Shown piece after piece: positions 8,109 to 17,400 of a stretch of 64,000 bases of DNA; the stretch's first letter is position 1, and every line of letters starts with the position of its first letter. The notes beneath the pieces are model-generated. The model was given only the letters and a program-made list of their open reading frames with translations. It was not told the DNA's origin and ran no database searches. The position numbers were made by a program, and so were the translations under genes. Source of the stretch: JBKEDC01 sp047972995 (GTDB lineage: Bacteria > Bacteroidota > Bacteroidia > Bacteroidales > Prolixibacteraceae); the NCBI GenBank assembly GCA_047972995.1, contig JBKEBD010000003.1:1-64000 (forward strand). The letters are read 5' to 3'.

Positions 8109-9233
8109 CTACGCCAATACCTTTTTCAGCTTGCCGATGAAATAATCGGCTTGTTCTTTGCTTAGTGTAAGCGGTGGTAAAAGGCGGATGATATTTGTGC
8201 CTGAAACTCCGGTGAAGATTTGCTCTTCAAAGAGGAGCTTTCGGCGAATTTCTTTAATCTCTTCCTCAAACTCCAAACCAATCATCAAGCCATAGCCACG
8301 CACGTCCTTAATTTGTGGAATCTTTTTCAATTCTGCCATTAAGTATGCTCCTTGTTCGGCTGCATTTGCTAGCAATTTTTCTTCTTCCATTACATCAAGC
8401 ACAGCATTGGCTGCAGCACACGCCAAATAATTACCTCCGAAGGTAGTACCTAGCATACCAAACCAAGGTTCAATGTCGGTTGAAATCAGCACGCCACCAA
8501 TGGGGAAACCATTGCCCATGCCTTTAGCCATGGTAATGAGGTCGGGCTGAATGTTGGCATATTGAAAGGCGAAGAATTTACCGCTTCGTCCGTATCCTGA
8601 TTGAATTTCATCGAGGATGAGCTTCGTACCATATTGCTTACAAAGTGCTTGCACGGCTTCTAAGAATTCAGGCTGCGGAATGCGCACTCCGCCCACGCCT
8701 TGAATGCCCTCGATGATAACTGCTGCATATGTTGCTGTTTTCAACTCGGTTTCTACAGCCGCTAAATCGCCAAAAGGCACCATAGTTGCGTGTGGCATTT
8801 CATTGGTGGGCGACACAATCTTGGGATTGTCGGTCACTGCCACGGCTGCCGATGTTCGTCCGTGAAAGGCTTTACCAAAGCTTAGGATTTTCTTTCTGCC
8901 TGTAGCAAAAGAAGCCACTTTGATGGCGTTTTCATTCGCCTCGGCTCCGGAGTTAACCAAGAACAACTGATAATCATGGCAAGCCGAAAGTTTGCCCAAT
9001 CGCTCGGCTATTTCTTTCTGTTGTGGAATTTGCACCGAATTGCTATAAAAACCAATTTGATTGAGTTGCTCGGTGATTTTCGCCACATACTTGGGGTGAC
9101 TATGCCCAATTGAAATCACGGCATGACCTCCATAGAGGTCGAGATATTTTTTCCCTTCACTGTCCCACACATATTCGCCTTGCGCTTTCACCGGCGTAAT
9201 GTTGAACAACGGATATACATTGAATAGATTCAT
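8109..9233 (-). CDS. argD: acetyl-/succinyl-ornithine aminotransferase
   Basis: This PLP-dependent class III aminotransferase of arginine synthesis makes the N-acyl-ornithine from the N-acyl-glutamate semialdehyde. Visible features are the NSGAEANENAIK loop, FHGRTSAA, LDEIQSGYGRSGKFFA with the Asp that contacts PLP nitrogen, and AKGMGNGFPIG with the Schiff-base lysine. Length (374) is normal for ArgD. It is the last gene of the leftward operon, 3 nt after argC. Some Bacteroidetes use N-succinyl rather than N-acetyl intermediates, so the acyl group is open. Confidence 0.95.
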   Translation of the reverse strand: MNLFNVYPLFNITPVKAQGEYVWDSEGKKYLDLYGGHAVISIGHSHPKYVAKITEQLNQIGFYSNSVQIPQQKEIAERLGKLSACHDYQLFLVNSGAEANENAIKVASFATGRKKILSFGKAFHGRTSAAVAVTDNPKIVSPTNEMPHATMVPFGDLAAVETELKTATYAAVIIEGIQGVGGVRIPQPEFLEAVQALCKQYGTKLILDEIQSGYGRSGKFFAFQYANIQPDLITMAKGMGNGFPIGGVLISTDIEPWFGMLGTTFGGNYLACAAANAVLDVMEEEKLLANAAEQGAYLMAELKKIPQIKDVRGYGLMIGLEFEEEIKEIRRKLLFEEQIFTGVSGTNIIRLLPPLTLSKEQADYFIGKLKKVLA

Positions 9234-9236
9234 AAC

Positions 9237-10211
9237 TCAAAAGTTTACTGGTTTCAAATTCAGCCCACATTTTTCATCCAGACCAAACATGAGGTTCATG
9301 TTTTGCACCGCCTGACCGGAAGCTCCTTTCAGTAAGTTGTCGGTTACGGAAAGAATCATCAGTTTGTTGCCATGTTTTTCGAGGTGAAGTAGAGCTTTGT
9401 TGGTGTTTACCACTTGTTTCACATCAATATTTTCCTTCGTTATGTGCACAAACGGATGTTCGGCATAGTATTGCTCGTAAAGTTCGTAGGCTTCTTCCTC
9501 GCTACCATTATATGAGGTATAGACCGAAGCGAAGATGCCACGCGTGTGGTTGCCTCGCACTGGAATGAAATTTATGGCGTGATCAAACGAAGGTTGCAGT
9601 TGCATGAAGCTCTGCCCTATTTCGCCCAAATGTTGGTGCTCGAATGCTTTGTAAACCGACATATTGCCTGCTCGCCAACTGAAATGTGAAGTGGCAGAAG
9701 GTGCTTGTCCTGCGCCTGTTGAACCTGTAATGGCGTGCACGTGCAGCTCGTCGATTAACAGCCCTGCCGATGCTAAAGGCAACACGGCTAGCTGTATGCC
9801 AGTGGCAAAACAGCCGGGATTGGCAATATATTTGCTTTGTTTAATTTCTTCGCGGTTCAATTCGGGCAAGCCATACATAAAGGTATTGTCGGCACGTTTC
9901 AAACGGTAATCATGACTCAAATCAATCACTTTTAGCGAAGTGGGAAGCTCGTTTTGCGCCATAAACTCTACCGACTTGCCATGGCCCATGCACAAGAAAA
10001 GCACATCGACCGATGCCAAATTGGGTTCTGCTACAAAGTTTAAATCTATTTCGCCAAACAAATCGCGATGCACCACCGAAATGGCATTTCCCGCATTGCT
10101 CGAACTTTGCACAAAGGCAATAGTTGCATTGGGGTGATTCACTAAAATACGCAATAGCTCGCCGGCTGTGTAGCCAGCTCCGCCAATTACGCCTACTTTT
10201 ATTTTATCCAT
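9237..10211 (-). CDS. argC: N-acetyl-gamma-glutamyl-phosphate reductase
   Basis: ArgC reduces N-acyl-glutamyl phosphate to the semialdehyde with NADPH. The Rossmann motif GVIGGAGYTAGELLR is at the N-terminus, and the catalytic Cys lies in ANPGCFATG near residue 134. HAITGSTGAGQAPS and the HTRGIFAS block are also typical. The 324-residue length fits the short ArgC type. It overlaps argG by 8 nt and ends 3 nt before argD, showing tight translational linkage. Confidence 0.96.
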   Translation of the reverse strand: MDKIKVGVIGGAGYTAGELLRILVNHPNATIAFVQSSSNAGNAISVVHRDLFGEIDLNFVAEPNLASVDVLFLCMGHGKSVEFMAQNELPTSLKVIDLSHDYRLKRADNTFMYGLPELNREEIKQSKYIANPGCFATGIQLAVLPLASAGLLIDELHVHAITGSTGAGQAPSATSHFSWRAGNMSVYKAFEHQHLGEIGQSFMQLQPSFDHAINFIPVRGNHTRGIFASVYTSYNGSEEEAYELYEQYYAEHPFVHITKENIDVKQVVNTNKALLHLEKHGNKLMILSVTDNLLKGASGQAVQNMNLMFGLDEKCGLNLKPVNF

Positions 10212-11406
10212 TGTTTTTTGCTTTTACTGCTTGATGTATCTTCATGGAATTGCCCAAGATTTTGGTGAAACCTTTCACATCTTGTGCCGACCATGCGTTG
10301 TTCATTTCGCCATATTCGCCAAAGCCCGACTTCATTAAATCATAGGGCGAGTCGATACCCACCAACACAAAGTGATAGGGCTTTAGGGTAACAATTACTC
10401 TACCTGTTACTGTTTCTTGTGTGCTTTCTAAGAATTGCTCTACGTTGCGCATTACAGGGTCGAGATACTGACTTTCATGCAAGAACATACCGTACCAGTT
10501 GCCGAGTTGCTCTTTCCAATATTGTTGCCATTTGCCCAAGGTGTGTTTTTCTAGCATTTGGTGCGCCTTAATGATAATCATCGGGGCTGCAGCTTCAAAT
10601 CCCACACGTCCTTTAATACCAATAATGGTATCGCCAATGTGCATATCGCGCCCTACACCATAAGGTGAAGCCAAAGCTTCGAGCGCACGAATGGCATCGA
10701 CTCCCTTGGTGAACGTTTCTCCATTGACGGCTTTCAATTGTCCTTTCTCGAAATCGAGCGTGATGTCTTCTTCTTCATCTTCTTTCACACAAGGTGAAGG
10801 GTAAGCCGATTCTGGCAAGGTTTGGTCGGAAGTTAAGGTTTCTTTTCCGCCAATGCTTGTTCCCCACAATCCTTTATTAATCGAATAAGCCATGCGCGAC
10901 CAGTCGCGCTCCACGCCATGTCGTTTTAAATAATCGATTTCCTCTTGGCGCGAAAGTTTGAGGTCGCGTGTGGGCGTTAAGATTTGAATGTCGGGTGCAA
11001 GCACATCGAATGTAAGGTCGAAACGCACTTGATCGTTGCCCGCCCCTGTGGAACCGTGTGCCACATATTTAGCACCGATTTTCTTTGCATATTCAATGAT
11101 AGCAATGGCTTGGAAGATACGCTCCGAGCTTACTGAAATGGGGTACGTGTTGTTTCGAAGCACATTGCCATATACCATGTATCGGATACACTGATTATAG
11201 TAGGTGTCGGTTACATCGAGCGCTACGTGCTTTGCTGAACCAAGCTCATAAGCTTTTTCCTCAATGGCTTGAAGTTCTTCATCGTTGAAACCACCGGTGT
11301 TTGCCAAGGCAGTGTAAACTTCAAGATTCATTTCTTTCGATAAATACATGGCACAATAAGAGGTATCTAAACCTCCGCTATATGCTAAAACTACTTTTTC
11401 TTTCAT
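10204..11406 (-). CDS. argG: argininosuccinate synthase
   Basis: ArgG joins citrulline and aspartate using ATP. The N-terminal P-loop-like AYSGGLDTSYC is the pyrophosphatase-type ATP site. HGSTGAGNDQVRFDL near residue 116 binds citrulline and aspartate, and the GIKGRVGFEAAAP block follows. The 400-residue length is standard. The gene sits between the GNAT gene and argC and overlaps the latter. A short GC-rich palindrome (11421-11448) lies just upstream, so the operon is interrupted by a REP-like sequence but shows no terminator. Confidence 0.96.
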   Translation of the reverse strand: MKEKVVLAYSGGLDTSYCAMYLSKEMNLEVYTALANTGGFNDEELQAIEEKAYELGSAKHVALDVTDTYYNQCIRYMVYGNVLRNNTYPISVSSERIFQAIAIIEYAKKIGAKYVAHGSTGAGNDQVRFDLTFDVLAPDIQILTPTRDLKLSRQEEIDYLKRHGVERDWSRMAYSINKGLWGTSIGGKETLTSDQTLPESAYPSPCVKEDEEEDITLDFEKGQLKAVNGETFTKGVDAIRALEALASPYGVGRDMHIGDTIIGIKGRVGFEAAAPMIIIKAHQMLEKHTLGKWQQYWKEQLGNWYGMFLHESQYLDPVMRNVEQFLESTQETVTGRVIVTLKPYHFVLVGIDSPYDLMKSGFGEYGEMNNAWSAQDVKGFTKILGNSMKIHQAVKAKNNG

Positions 11407-11420
11407 CTGGTTTTATTTTT

Positions 11421-11448
11421 AGCCCCCTCCAACTCCCTCAAGGGGGAG
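11421..11448. repeat. REP-like GC-rich palindrome, copy 1
   Basis: AGCCCCCTCCAACTCCCTC is followed by AGGGGGAG, giving a short CCCTC/GAGGG-type stem in the argG-GNAT spacer. A relative lies at 12091-12120 and a close inverted relative at 61787-61815. All three are in spacers between codirectional genes. Confidence 0.6.
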
Positions 11449-11464
11449 AGCAGAGCCACTGAGT

Positions 11465-12079
11465 TTATTTTCTTTTAAATTTTGAAATGATGTCGAGCAG
11501 GCTTCTGCGCTTCTTGCCCTCTCCCTCGTGGGCGGTGGCTGGCGCTTCTTTCTTCTCCCACGCAGGGTCGAAGAGCATGCCCGTGCAAAGACACTTGGTG
11601 AGGTTGGTGCGTTGCAGAATGTCATAATTCACACAACTTTGGCAACCACGCCAGAAGGCTTCATCATCGGTAAGTTCTGAAAACGTCACGGGGTGATAGC
11701 CCAAATCGTGGTTGATTTTCATCACCGCCAATCCGGTGGTTAGCCCGAAGAGTTTTGCATCGGGATACTTTTTGCGCGAGGTTTCAAATGCCTTAGCCTT
11801 AATCAACCGTGCCAATCCATGACTTCGATAGTCTTTCGACACAATAAGCCCCGAGTTTGCCACAAACTTGTTGTGCCCCCACGACTCGATATAACAGAAG
11901 CCAGCAAAGTTTTCGCCATCGAGGGCGATGATTGCTTTTCCTTCGTTAATTTTTGCAGTAATGTACGCATCGGTACGACGTGCAATACCCGTGCCACGCT
12001 CCTTTGAGGCGGCATCAATGGTATCATTAATCAGTGTCACAAATTTCAAATGTGACTCATCGGCTACTACAACTTTCAT
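11465..12079 (-). CDS. GNAT acyltransferase of the arginine operon
   Basis: This 204-residue GNAT-fold protein has FVANSGLIVSKDYRSHGLARLIK near residues 71-93, the acyl-CoA binding beta4/alpha3 region. Its place between argR and argG suggests the first acylation of glutamate (NAGS-like role), using acetyl-CoA or possibly succinyl-CoA. A C-terminal cluster CQSC ... CLC (about residues 149-172) is unusual for a GNAT and could hold a metal. The protein ends in a basic tail, KKRRSLLDIISKFKRK. Substrate is inferred from context only. Confidence 0.75.
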   Translation of the reverse strand: MKVVVADESHLKFVTLINDTIDAASKERGTGIARRTDAYITAKINEGKAIIALDGENFAGFCYIESWGHNKFVANSGLIVSKDYRSHGLARLIKAKAFETSRKKYPDAKLFGLTTGLAVMKINHDLGYHPVTFSELTDDEAFWRGCQSCVNYDILQRTNLTKCLCTGMLFDPAWEKKEAPATAHEGEGKKRRSLLDIISKFKRK

Positions 12080-12090
12080 TTTCTATAATT

Positions 12091-12120
12091 AAGCCCCCGC
12101 ACTCTCCAAAAGGAGGGCAA
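12091..12120. repeat. REP-like GC-rich palindrome, copy 2
   Basis: AAGCCCCCGCACTCTCC followed by AAAAGGAGGGC, a degenerate relative of the palindromes at 11421-11448 and 61787-61815. It lies in the spacer between argR and the GNAT gene. Confidence 0.5.
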
Positions 12121-12197
12121 AAGGCATTGGGTTGAATTTTCTATATCTAATATTAACGTGTTCACTTCTTCCCTTTCGGGGAATTAGAAGTGGTTGC

Positions 12198-12668
12198 TCA
12201 AAATTTCAAAGTGGGCATGGCATAAGTAAGCATGGTTTTGAAATCATCGGGCATTACATCTTCGCGAAGCACCAAAATAATCGTGTCATCGCCAGCCACT
12301 GAACCGAGCACGCCTTTCACCTCAGCTTCATCGAGGTAAGCCGCAATGCCACTTGCAAAAGCGGGCTTGGTTTTAATTACAGCAATGTTTTTTGAAAACT
12401 CGATACTTCGGAAACCACCGGCAAAGAAATTACCACTTTGGTTAGCCTCTGCTGCTTTGCTTATGCTTGCATCGGGCAAAATATAGCGGTAAGTATCGCC
12501 ATGTGCTATCTTAATTACTTTCATCGCTTTCAAATCTCGCGACAAAGTAGCTTGGGTTACATTGTGCCCTTCGTCATTCAGCATGACCAGCATTTCATCT
12601 TGGCTCTCAATACTTCCAGAGCTGATTATCTGTCGAATGGCGGTTTGCCTGCTTATTCTTTTGCTCAT
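12198..12668 (-). CDS. argR: arginine repressor
   Basis: ArgR is the arginine-responsive hexameric repressor. The N-terminal winged helix (ISRQTAIRQIISSGSIESQDEML ... TQATLSRDLKAM, residues ~4-50) contains the SRD recognition segment. The C-terminal half has the arginine-binding/trimer motif GSVAGDDTIILVLRED near residue 122. Length 156 is normal. It leads the operon argR-GNAT-argG-argC-argD, so it probably controls its own synthesis. Two ARG-box-like palindromes lie upstream at 12723-12736 and 12754-12767, the first at the -33 position of the likely promoter. Confidence 0.95.
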   Translation of the reverse strand: MSKRISRQTAIRQIISSGSIESQDEMLVMLNDEGHNVTQATLSRDLKAMKVIKIAHGDTYRYILPDASISKAAEANQSGNFFAGGFRSIEFSKNIAVIKTKPAFASGIAAYLDEAEVKGVLGSVAGDDTIILVLREDVMPDDFKTMLTYAMPTLKF

Positions 12669-12694
12669 GATGTATATTTATACGTTTACATGGA

Positions 12695-12767
12695 CAAAAA
12701 TAGACAATCCACCGCAACTTCCTGCATAATTATGCGCGAAAATGACGATATTTTGCATAAAAATTCA
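12695..12767 (-). promoter_or_regulatory. arg operon promoter with two ARG-box-like sites
   Basis: On the minus strand a TATTTTTG box (12695-12702) fits the Bacteroidetes -7 element for argR. TGCATAATTATGCG at 12723-12736 covers the -33 region. TGCATAAAAATTCA at 12754-12767 closely matches the ArgR consensus TGAAT-W4-ATTCA. The two sites start 31 bp apart, about three helical turns, which suits binding by an ArgR hexamer. Confidence 0.55.
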
Positions 12768-13168
12768 TTTTAGTCGCAGTTTTTCGACTTCTCACAGTAT
12801 AAAGGTGCCTTTTTCATCAGGATGAGCAATAGCTGTTGGGCGTGTCGTTTTTATTTCTCTGGACGAGATTGATAATGTCAAACAATGTGTGGGCATCAAG
12901 ATAAAATGATTGCAAGACTCGATTAAAGTATTTTGTACTCGATCTCAATTTTATGAAACTGAACGCAAAGTTTTTTTTGTATTTGAGCATAAGAAAATCC
13001 CATTTCTGGTAATTACAAACAGAGATGAATAATCTGCTTCCTTTCTCATTATTCAAATGCAAGAAGTAGAGAGAACAGCACTTTTGTAGTAACTATTTCG
13101 CAGGATTTTTTCCTGAATGCCAACATTAAAATAACGTTAGCCCACAAAAAGCTTTCTAAATAAAATGG
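12768..13168. other. intergenic region between divergent arg and carAB operons
   Basis: No gene is supported here. An 81-codon minus-strand frame at 12817-13062 has no recognisable motif and no promoter. The stretch may hold decayed coding sequence, since a short adjacent frame also reads without stops, but I could not identify a family. Confidence 0.5.
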
Positions 13169-13195
13169 TTGAGAAAAGTATTTTTCCTATCTTTG
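13169..13195 (+). promoter_or_regulatory. carAB promoter
   Basis: TATCTTTG at 13188-13195 matches the Bacteroidetes -7 consensus TAnnTTTG exactly, with TTG at 13169-13171 upstream. The spacing (16 nt) is slightly short. Transcription would start near 13202 and give a leader of about 160 nt before carA. Confidence 0.7.
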
Positions 13196-13297
13196 CAGCC
13201 AATAAGGAACGGGTACGTTTCCGAAAAACAAAAACAAATAGATAATAACTGAATTGTGAAAACACATATTCAATTACAATATTAGAGAATTAAGCAC

Positions 13298-13337
13298 AAT
13301 GCGTTTGAACTACAAATCGTAGTCGAACGCATTTTTT
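13298..13337 (+). terminator. terminator-like hairpin in the carA leader (possible attenuator)
   Basis: Positions 13299-13313 pair with 13319-13332 in a ~14-bp stem with one bulged A and one G-U, a 5-nt loop, and then T6 (13332-13337). The only upstream transcription on this strand is the carAB promoter, and carA starts 26 nt later. The hairpin therefore lies inside the leader and not at a gene end. A small GGAAC/GTTTCC stem at about 13206-13222 could be part of an alternative fold. Confidence 0.65.
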
Positions 13338-13363
13338 ATATAAACACATTAGCAATCAAAGAA

Positions 13364-14449
13364 ATGACAGAGGCAAAAAAAGTCAGTTTGATTTTAGAAG
13401 ACGGTACACGTTTTGAAGGTAAATCCTTCGGTTATGAAAAGTCGGTAGCCGGCGAAATCGTGTTCTACACAGCCATGACAGGCTATCCTGAAAGTTTGAC
13501 CGACCCTTCCTACACAGGGCAGATTTTGGTTTCAACTTTCCCACTTATCGGTAATTACGGAACACCTACCGATGGCGTAGAAAACAAAATTTATGAAAAT
13601 TTTGAGTCGGATAAAATCCATACCACCGGTTTAATTATTTCTGATTACTCGGTAGAATATAGCCACTGGAATGCGCAGAAAAGTTTAGGCGACTGGCTGA
13701 AAGAACAACAAGTGCCCGGCATTTATGGTATCGACACACGTGCGCTGACTAAAATCTTGCGCGAAAAAGGATCGATGCTCGGAAAAATCGAATTTGAAGA
13801 AGAACCTATTGATTTTTACAACCCTAATGAAGAAAACCTTATTGCCAAAGTGAGCTGCGATGTGGTGGAAACTTATGGCGAGGGAGAACACAAAGTAGTG
13901 TTGATTGACTGCGGAACGAAAAACAACATCATTCGCTGCCTAGTGAACCGAAACACCACCGTGGTGCGCGTGCCTTGGGATTATGATTTCACCCAAGAGG
14001 ACTACGACGGTGTGTTTATTTCAAACGGACCGGGCGACCCTGCGCAAGCTGATGCCACGGTGGCAAACATCGAAAAAGCTATTGCCATTGGCAAGCCAAT
14101 CATGGGCATCTGCATGGGTAATCAATTGCTTGCTCGTGCCGCAGGTGCACAAACCTACAAAATGACTTTCGGGCATCGAAGCCACAACCAACCCGTTTTA
14201 CTTGCCAATAGCGACCGTTGCTTCATCACCTCGCAAAACCACGGTTTCGCAATCGACACCAAAACCCTTTCCGACGAGTGGGAAGAGCTTTTTGTGAACG
14301 TAAATGATGGTTCAAACGAGGGTATCCGCCACAAAACAAAACCATTCTTTTCAACCCAATTCCACCCCGAAGCCTCTAGTGGTCCGGTTGATACAGAATA
14401 TCTTTTCGATGAATTCATCGCAAACATTGTGAAATATAAAAACGCTTAA
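13364..14449 (+). CDS. carA: carbamoyl-phosphate synthase small subunit
   Basis: CarA hydrolyses glutamine and passes ammonia to CarB for carbamoyl phosphate used in arginine and pyrimidine synthesis. The N-terminal half is the CPSase small-chain domain (TAMTGYPESLTDPSYTGQI). The C-terminal half is a class I glutamine amidotransferase with the nucleophile Cys in GICMGNQ near residue 249 and the His-x-Glu pair in FHPEAS near residue 334. Length 361 is normal. It is 18 nt upstream of carB and lies behind a leader with a terminator-like hairpin. Confidence 0.97.
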   Translation: MTEAKKVSLILEDGTRFEGKSFGYEKSVAGEIVFYTAMTGYPESLTDPSYTGQILVSTFPLIGNYGTPTDGVENKIYENFESDKIHTTGLIISDYSVEYSHWNAQKSLGDWLKEQQVPGIYGIDTRALTKILREKGSMLGKIEFEEEPIDFYNPNEENLIAKVSCDVVETYGEGEHKVVLIDCGTKNNIIRCLVNRNTTVVRVPWDYDFTQEDYDGVFISNGPGDPAQADATVANIEKAIAIGKPIMGICMGNQLLARAAGAQTYKMTFGHRSHNQPVLLANSDRCFITSQNHGFAIDTKTLSDEWEELFVNVNDGSNEGIRHKTKPFFSTQFHPEASSGPVDTEYLFDEFIANIVKYKNA

Positions 14450-14467
14450 TCTGAGAACAACGAAATT

Positions 14468-17400
14468 ATGGTACGTTTAAATAAAGACATCAAAAAAGTA
14501 ATCGTTCTAGGTTCTGGAGCGTTGAAAATTGGCGAAGCTGGCGAGTTCGACTACTCGGGTTCGCAAGCCCTAAAAGCCCTCAAAGAAGAAGGCATCGAGT
14601 CGGTGCTTATCAACCCAAATATTGCCACCATTCAAACTTCACAAGACATTGCCGACAAGGTATATTTCTTGCCTGTAACAGCACAATTTGTGGAGGAAGT
14701 CATCAAAAAAGAAAAACCCGATGGCATTCTTTTGGCATTTGGTGGACAAACAGCTTTGAACTGCGGTGTGGACTTGTTCCACGCTGGCATTCTGGAGAAA
14801 TACAACATTCAAGTAGTCGGTACTCCCGTACAATCAATCATCGACACCGAAGACCGCGAAATCTTCGCTGGCAAACTGAAAGAAATCGATGTCTTGACCC
14901 CAAAGTCAATTGCTTGTACCACCATGGAAGAAGGTTTTGCTGCCGCTAAAGAAGTAGGATTCCCTATCATTGTGCGTGCAGCCTACACCCTTGGTGGACT
15001 AGGTTCAGGCTTCTGCTCAGACGAGCAAGAGCTTGAAGAACTGCTCACCAGTGCCTTCTCTTATTCGCCACAAGTGTTGGTGGAAGAGTCAATCAAAGGT
15101 TGGAAAGAGGTAGAATATGAAGTGGTGCGCGATAAATACAACAACTGCATCACGGTGTGTAACATGGAAAACTTCGACCCGCTAGGTATTCACACTGGCG
15201 AAAGTATCGTAGTTGCCCCATCGCAAACGCTTTCTAATGCTGAATATCACAAATTGCGCGAAATTTCCATCCGCATCATCCGCCACATCGGCGTGGTGGG
15301 CGAATGTAACGTGCAGTTTGCCCTCGACCCTTACTCGGAAGACTATCGCGTGATTGAGGTGAACGCTCGTCTTTCACGCTCTTCAGCTTTGGCATCGAAA
15401 GCAACAGGCTATCCGCTAGCCTTTGTGGCTGCCAAACTTGGTTTGGGTTATGGCTTGCACGAGCTTAAAAACTCGGTAACCAAAGTAACCACTGCCTGCT
15501 TTGAGCCTGCGCTCGATTATGTGGTTTGTAAAATTCCTCGTTGGGACTTGAATAAATTCAGCGGCGTATCGAAAAAACTAGGTAGCTCGATGAAATCGGT
15601 GGGCGAAATCATGTCGATTGGTCGCAGCTTCGAGGAAGCAATTCAAAAAGGTCTGCGCATGGTGGGCTTAGGTATGCACGGGTTCGTGGGCAACAACGAA
15701 GATCTATCTAACGAGCAAATCGACACCGAATTAGCCAACCCAACCGATCGCCGCATTTTTGCCATTGCGGCAGCTTTCGACAAAGGATATACCGTGGAAC
15801 AAATCCACAACATCACCAAAATCGACTGTTGGTTCTTGCAAAAACTACACAATATTCACCTCCTTAAAGAACGATTGGCATCTACGCCTTCACTTGAAAA
15901 GCTTGATGTAAACCTATTGAGAAGTGTGAAACAATCGGGTTTCTCCGATTTCCAAATTGCTCGCCTCGTACTTAAAGCCACAGGTAAAGCCACTAGCGAA
16001 GGAGTGCTTGAAGTGCGCGATTTCCGTAAGGGAAAGGGCATTACACCTTTTGTAAAACAAATCGATACGTTGGCAGGCGAATATCCTGCGCAAACCAACT
16101 ACTTATACCTTACTTACAACGGTTCAGAACACGACATCAACTTTGCCAATGACAATAAATCAATCGTAGTGCTTGGTTCGGGTGCTTACCGTATTGGTAG
16201 CTCGGTAGAATTCGACTGGTGTTCGGTGAACGCCATCAACACCATTCGTAAAGAAGGCTACCGTGCCATCATGATTAACTACAACCCCGAAACGGTGAGT
16301 ACGGATTATGACACTTGCGACCGCCTCTACTTCGATGAACTTTCGTTTGAACGGGTAATGGACATCTACGACATGGAATTTCCCAAAGGCGTGATTGTGT
16401 CGGTGGGAGGACAAATTCCAAACAACTTGGCAATGCGTTTGCACGATCAAAATGTACCTATCTTAGGAACATCGGCTCTGAAAATCGACAATGCCGAAGA
16501 CCGTCAGAAATTCAGCTCATTGCTTGATGAAATTGGTGTTGACCAACCTCGTTGGAGCGAGCTCACCAGCGTGCAACACATCTACGACTTTGTAGATGAA
16601 GTGGGCTTCCCCGTGTTAATTCGTCCGTCTTATGTACTTTCGGGTGCTGCCATGAATGTGGTATCAAACAAAGAACAATTAGAACATTTCTTGAATATGG
16701 CTGCGGCAGTGTCGAAAGAACACCCTGTGGTGGTATCGGAGTTCATCGAGCAAGCCAAAGAAATTGAAGTTGACGCTGTGGCAGACAAAGGTGAAGTAGT
16801 AGCTTATGCCATCTCAGAACACGTGGAATATGCTGGTGTTCACTCGGGCGATGCTACCATCGTATTCCCTCCACAAAAGCTTTATGTAGAGACGATTCGT
16901 CGTATTAAACGAATTTCAAGAGAAATTGCAAAAGCATTGGATATCTCTGGACCTTTCAATATGCAATTCCTTGCCAAAGACAACGATATTAAAGTAATTG
17001 AGTGTAACCTACGTGCTTCTCGCTCGTTCCCTTTCATTTCGAAAGTGATGAAAATCAACATGATTGAAATCGCCACTAAAGTGATGATGGGTGTGCCTTA
17101 TGATCGTCCAGACAAATCGTTGTTTGAGTTGGATTATGTGGGTGTGAAAGCGCCTCAATTCTCCTTCCACCGCTTGCTGAATGCCGACCCAGTGTTGGGT
17201 GTTGACATGGCTTCAACCGGCGAGGTAGCTTGTATCGGCGAGAACTTCTATGAAGCAATCTTAAAATCGATGCTTTCTGTGGGCTACAAATACCCTAAGA
17301 AAAACATCTTGATTTCTTCAGGTCCTGCACACTCTAAATTGGAATTGCTAAGCACAGCTAAATTGCTACAAGCAAACGATTTTAATGTATTTGCCACAGA

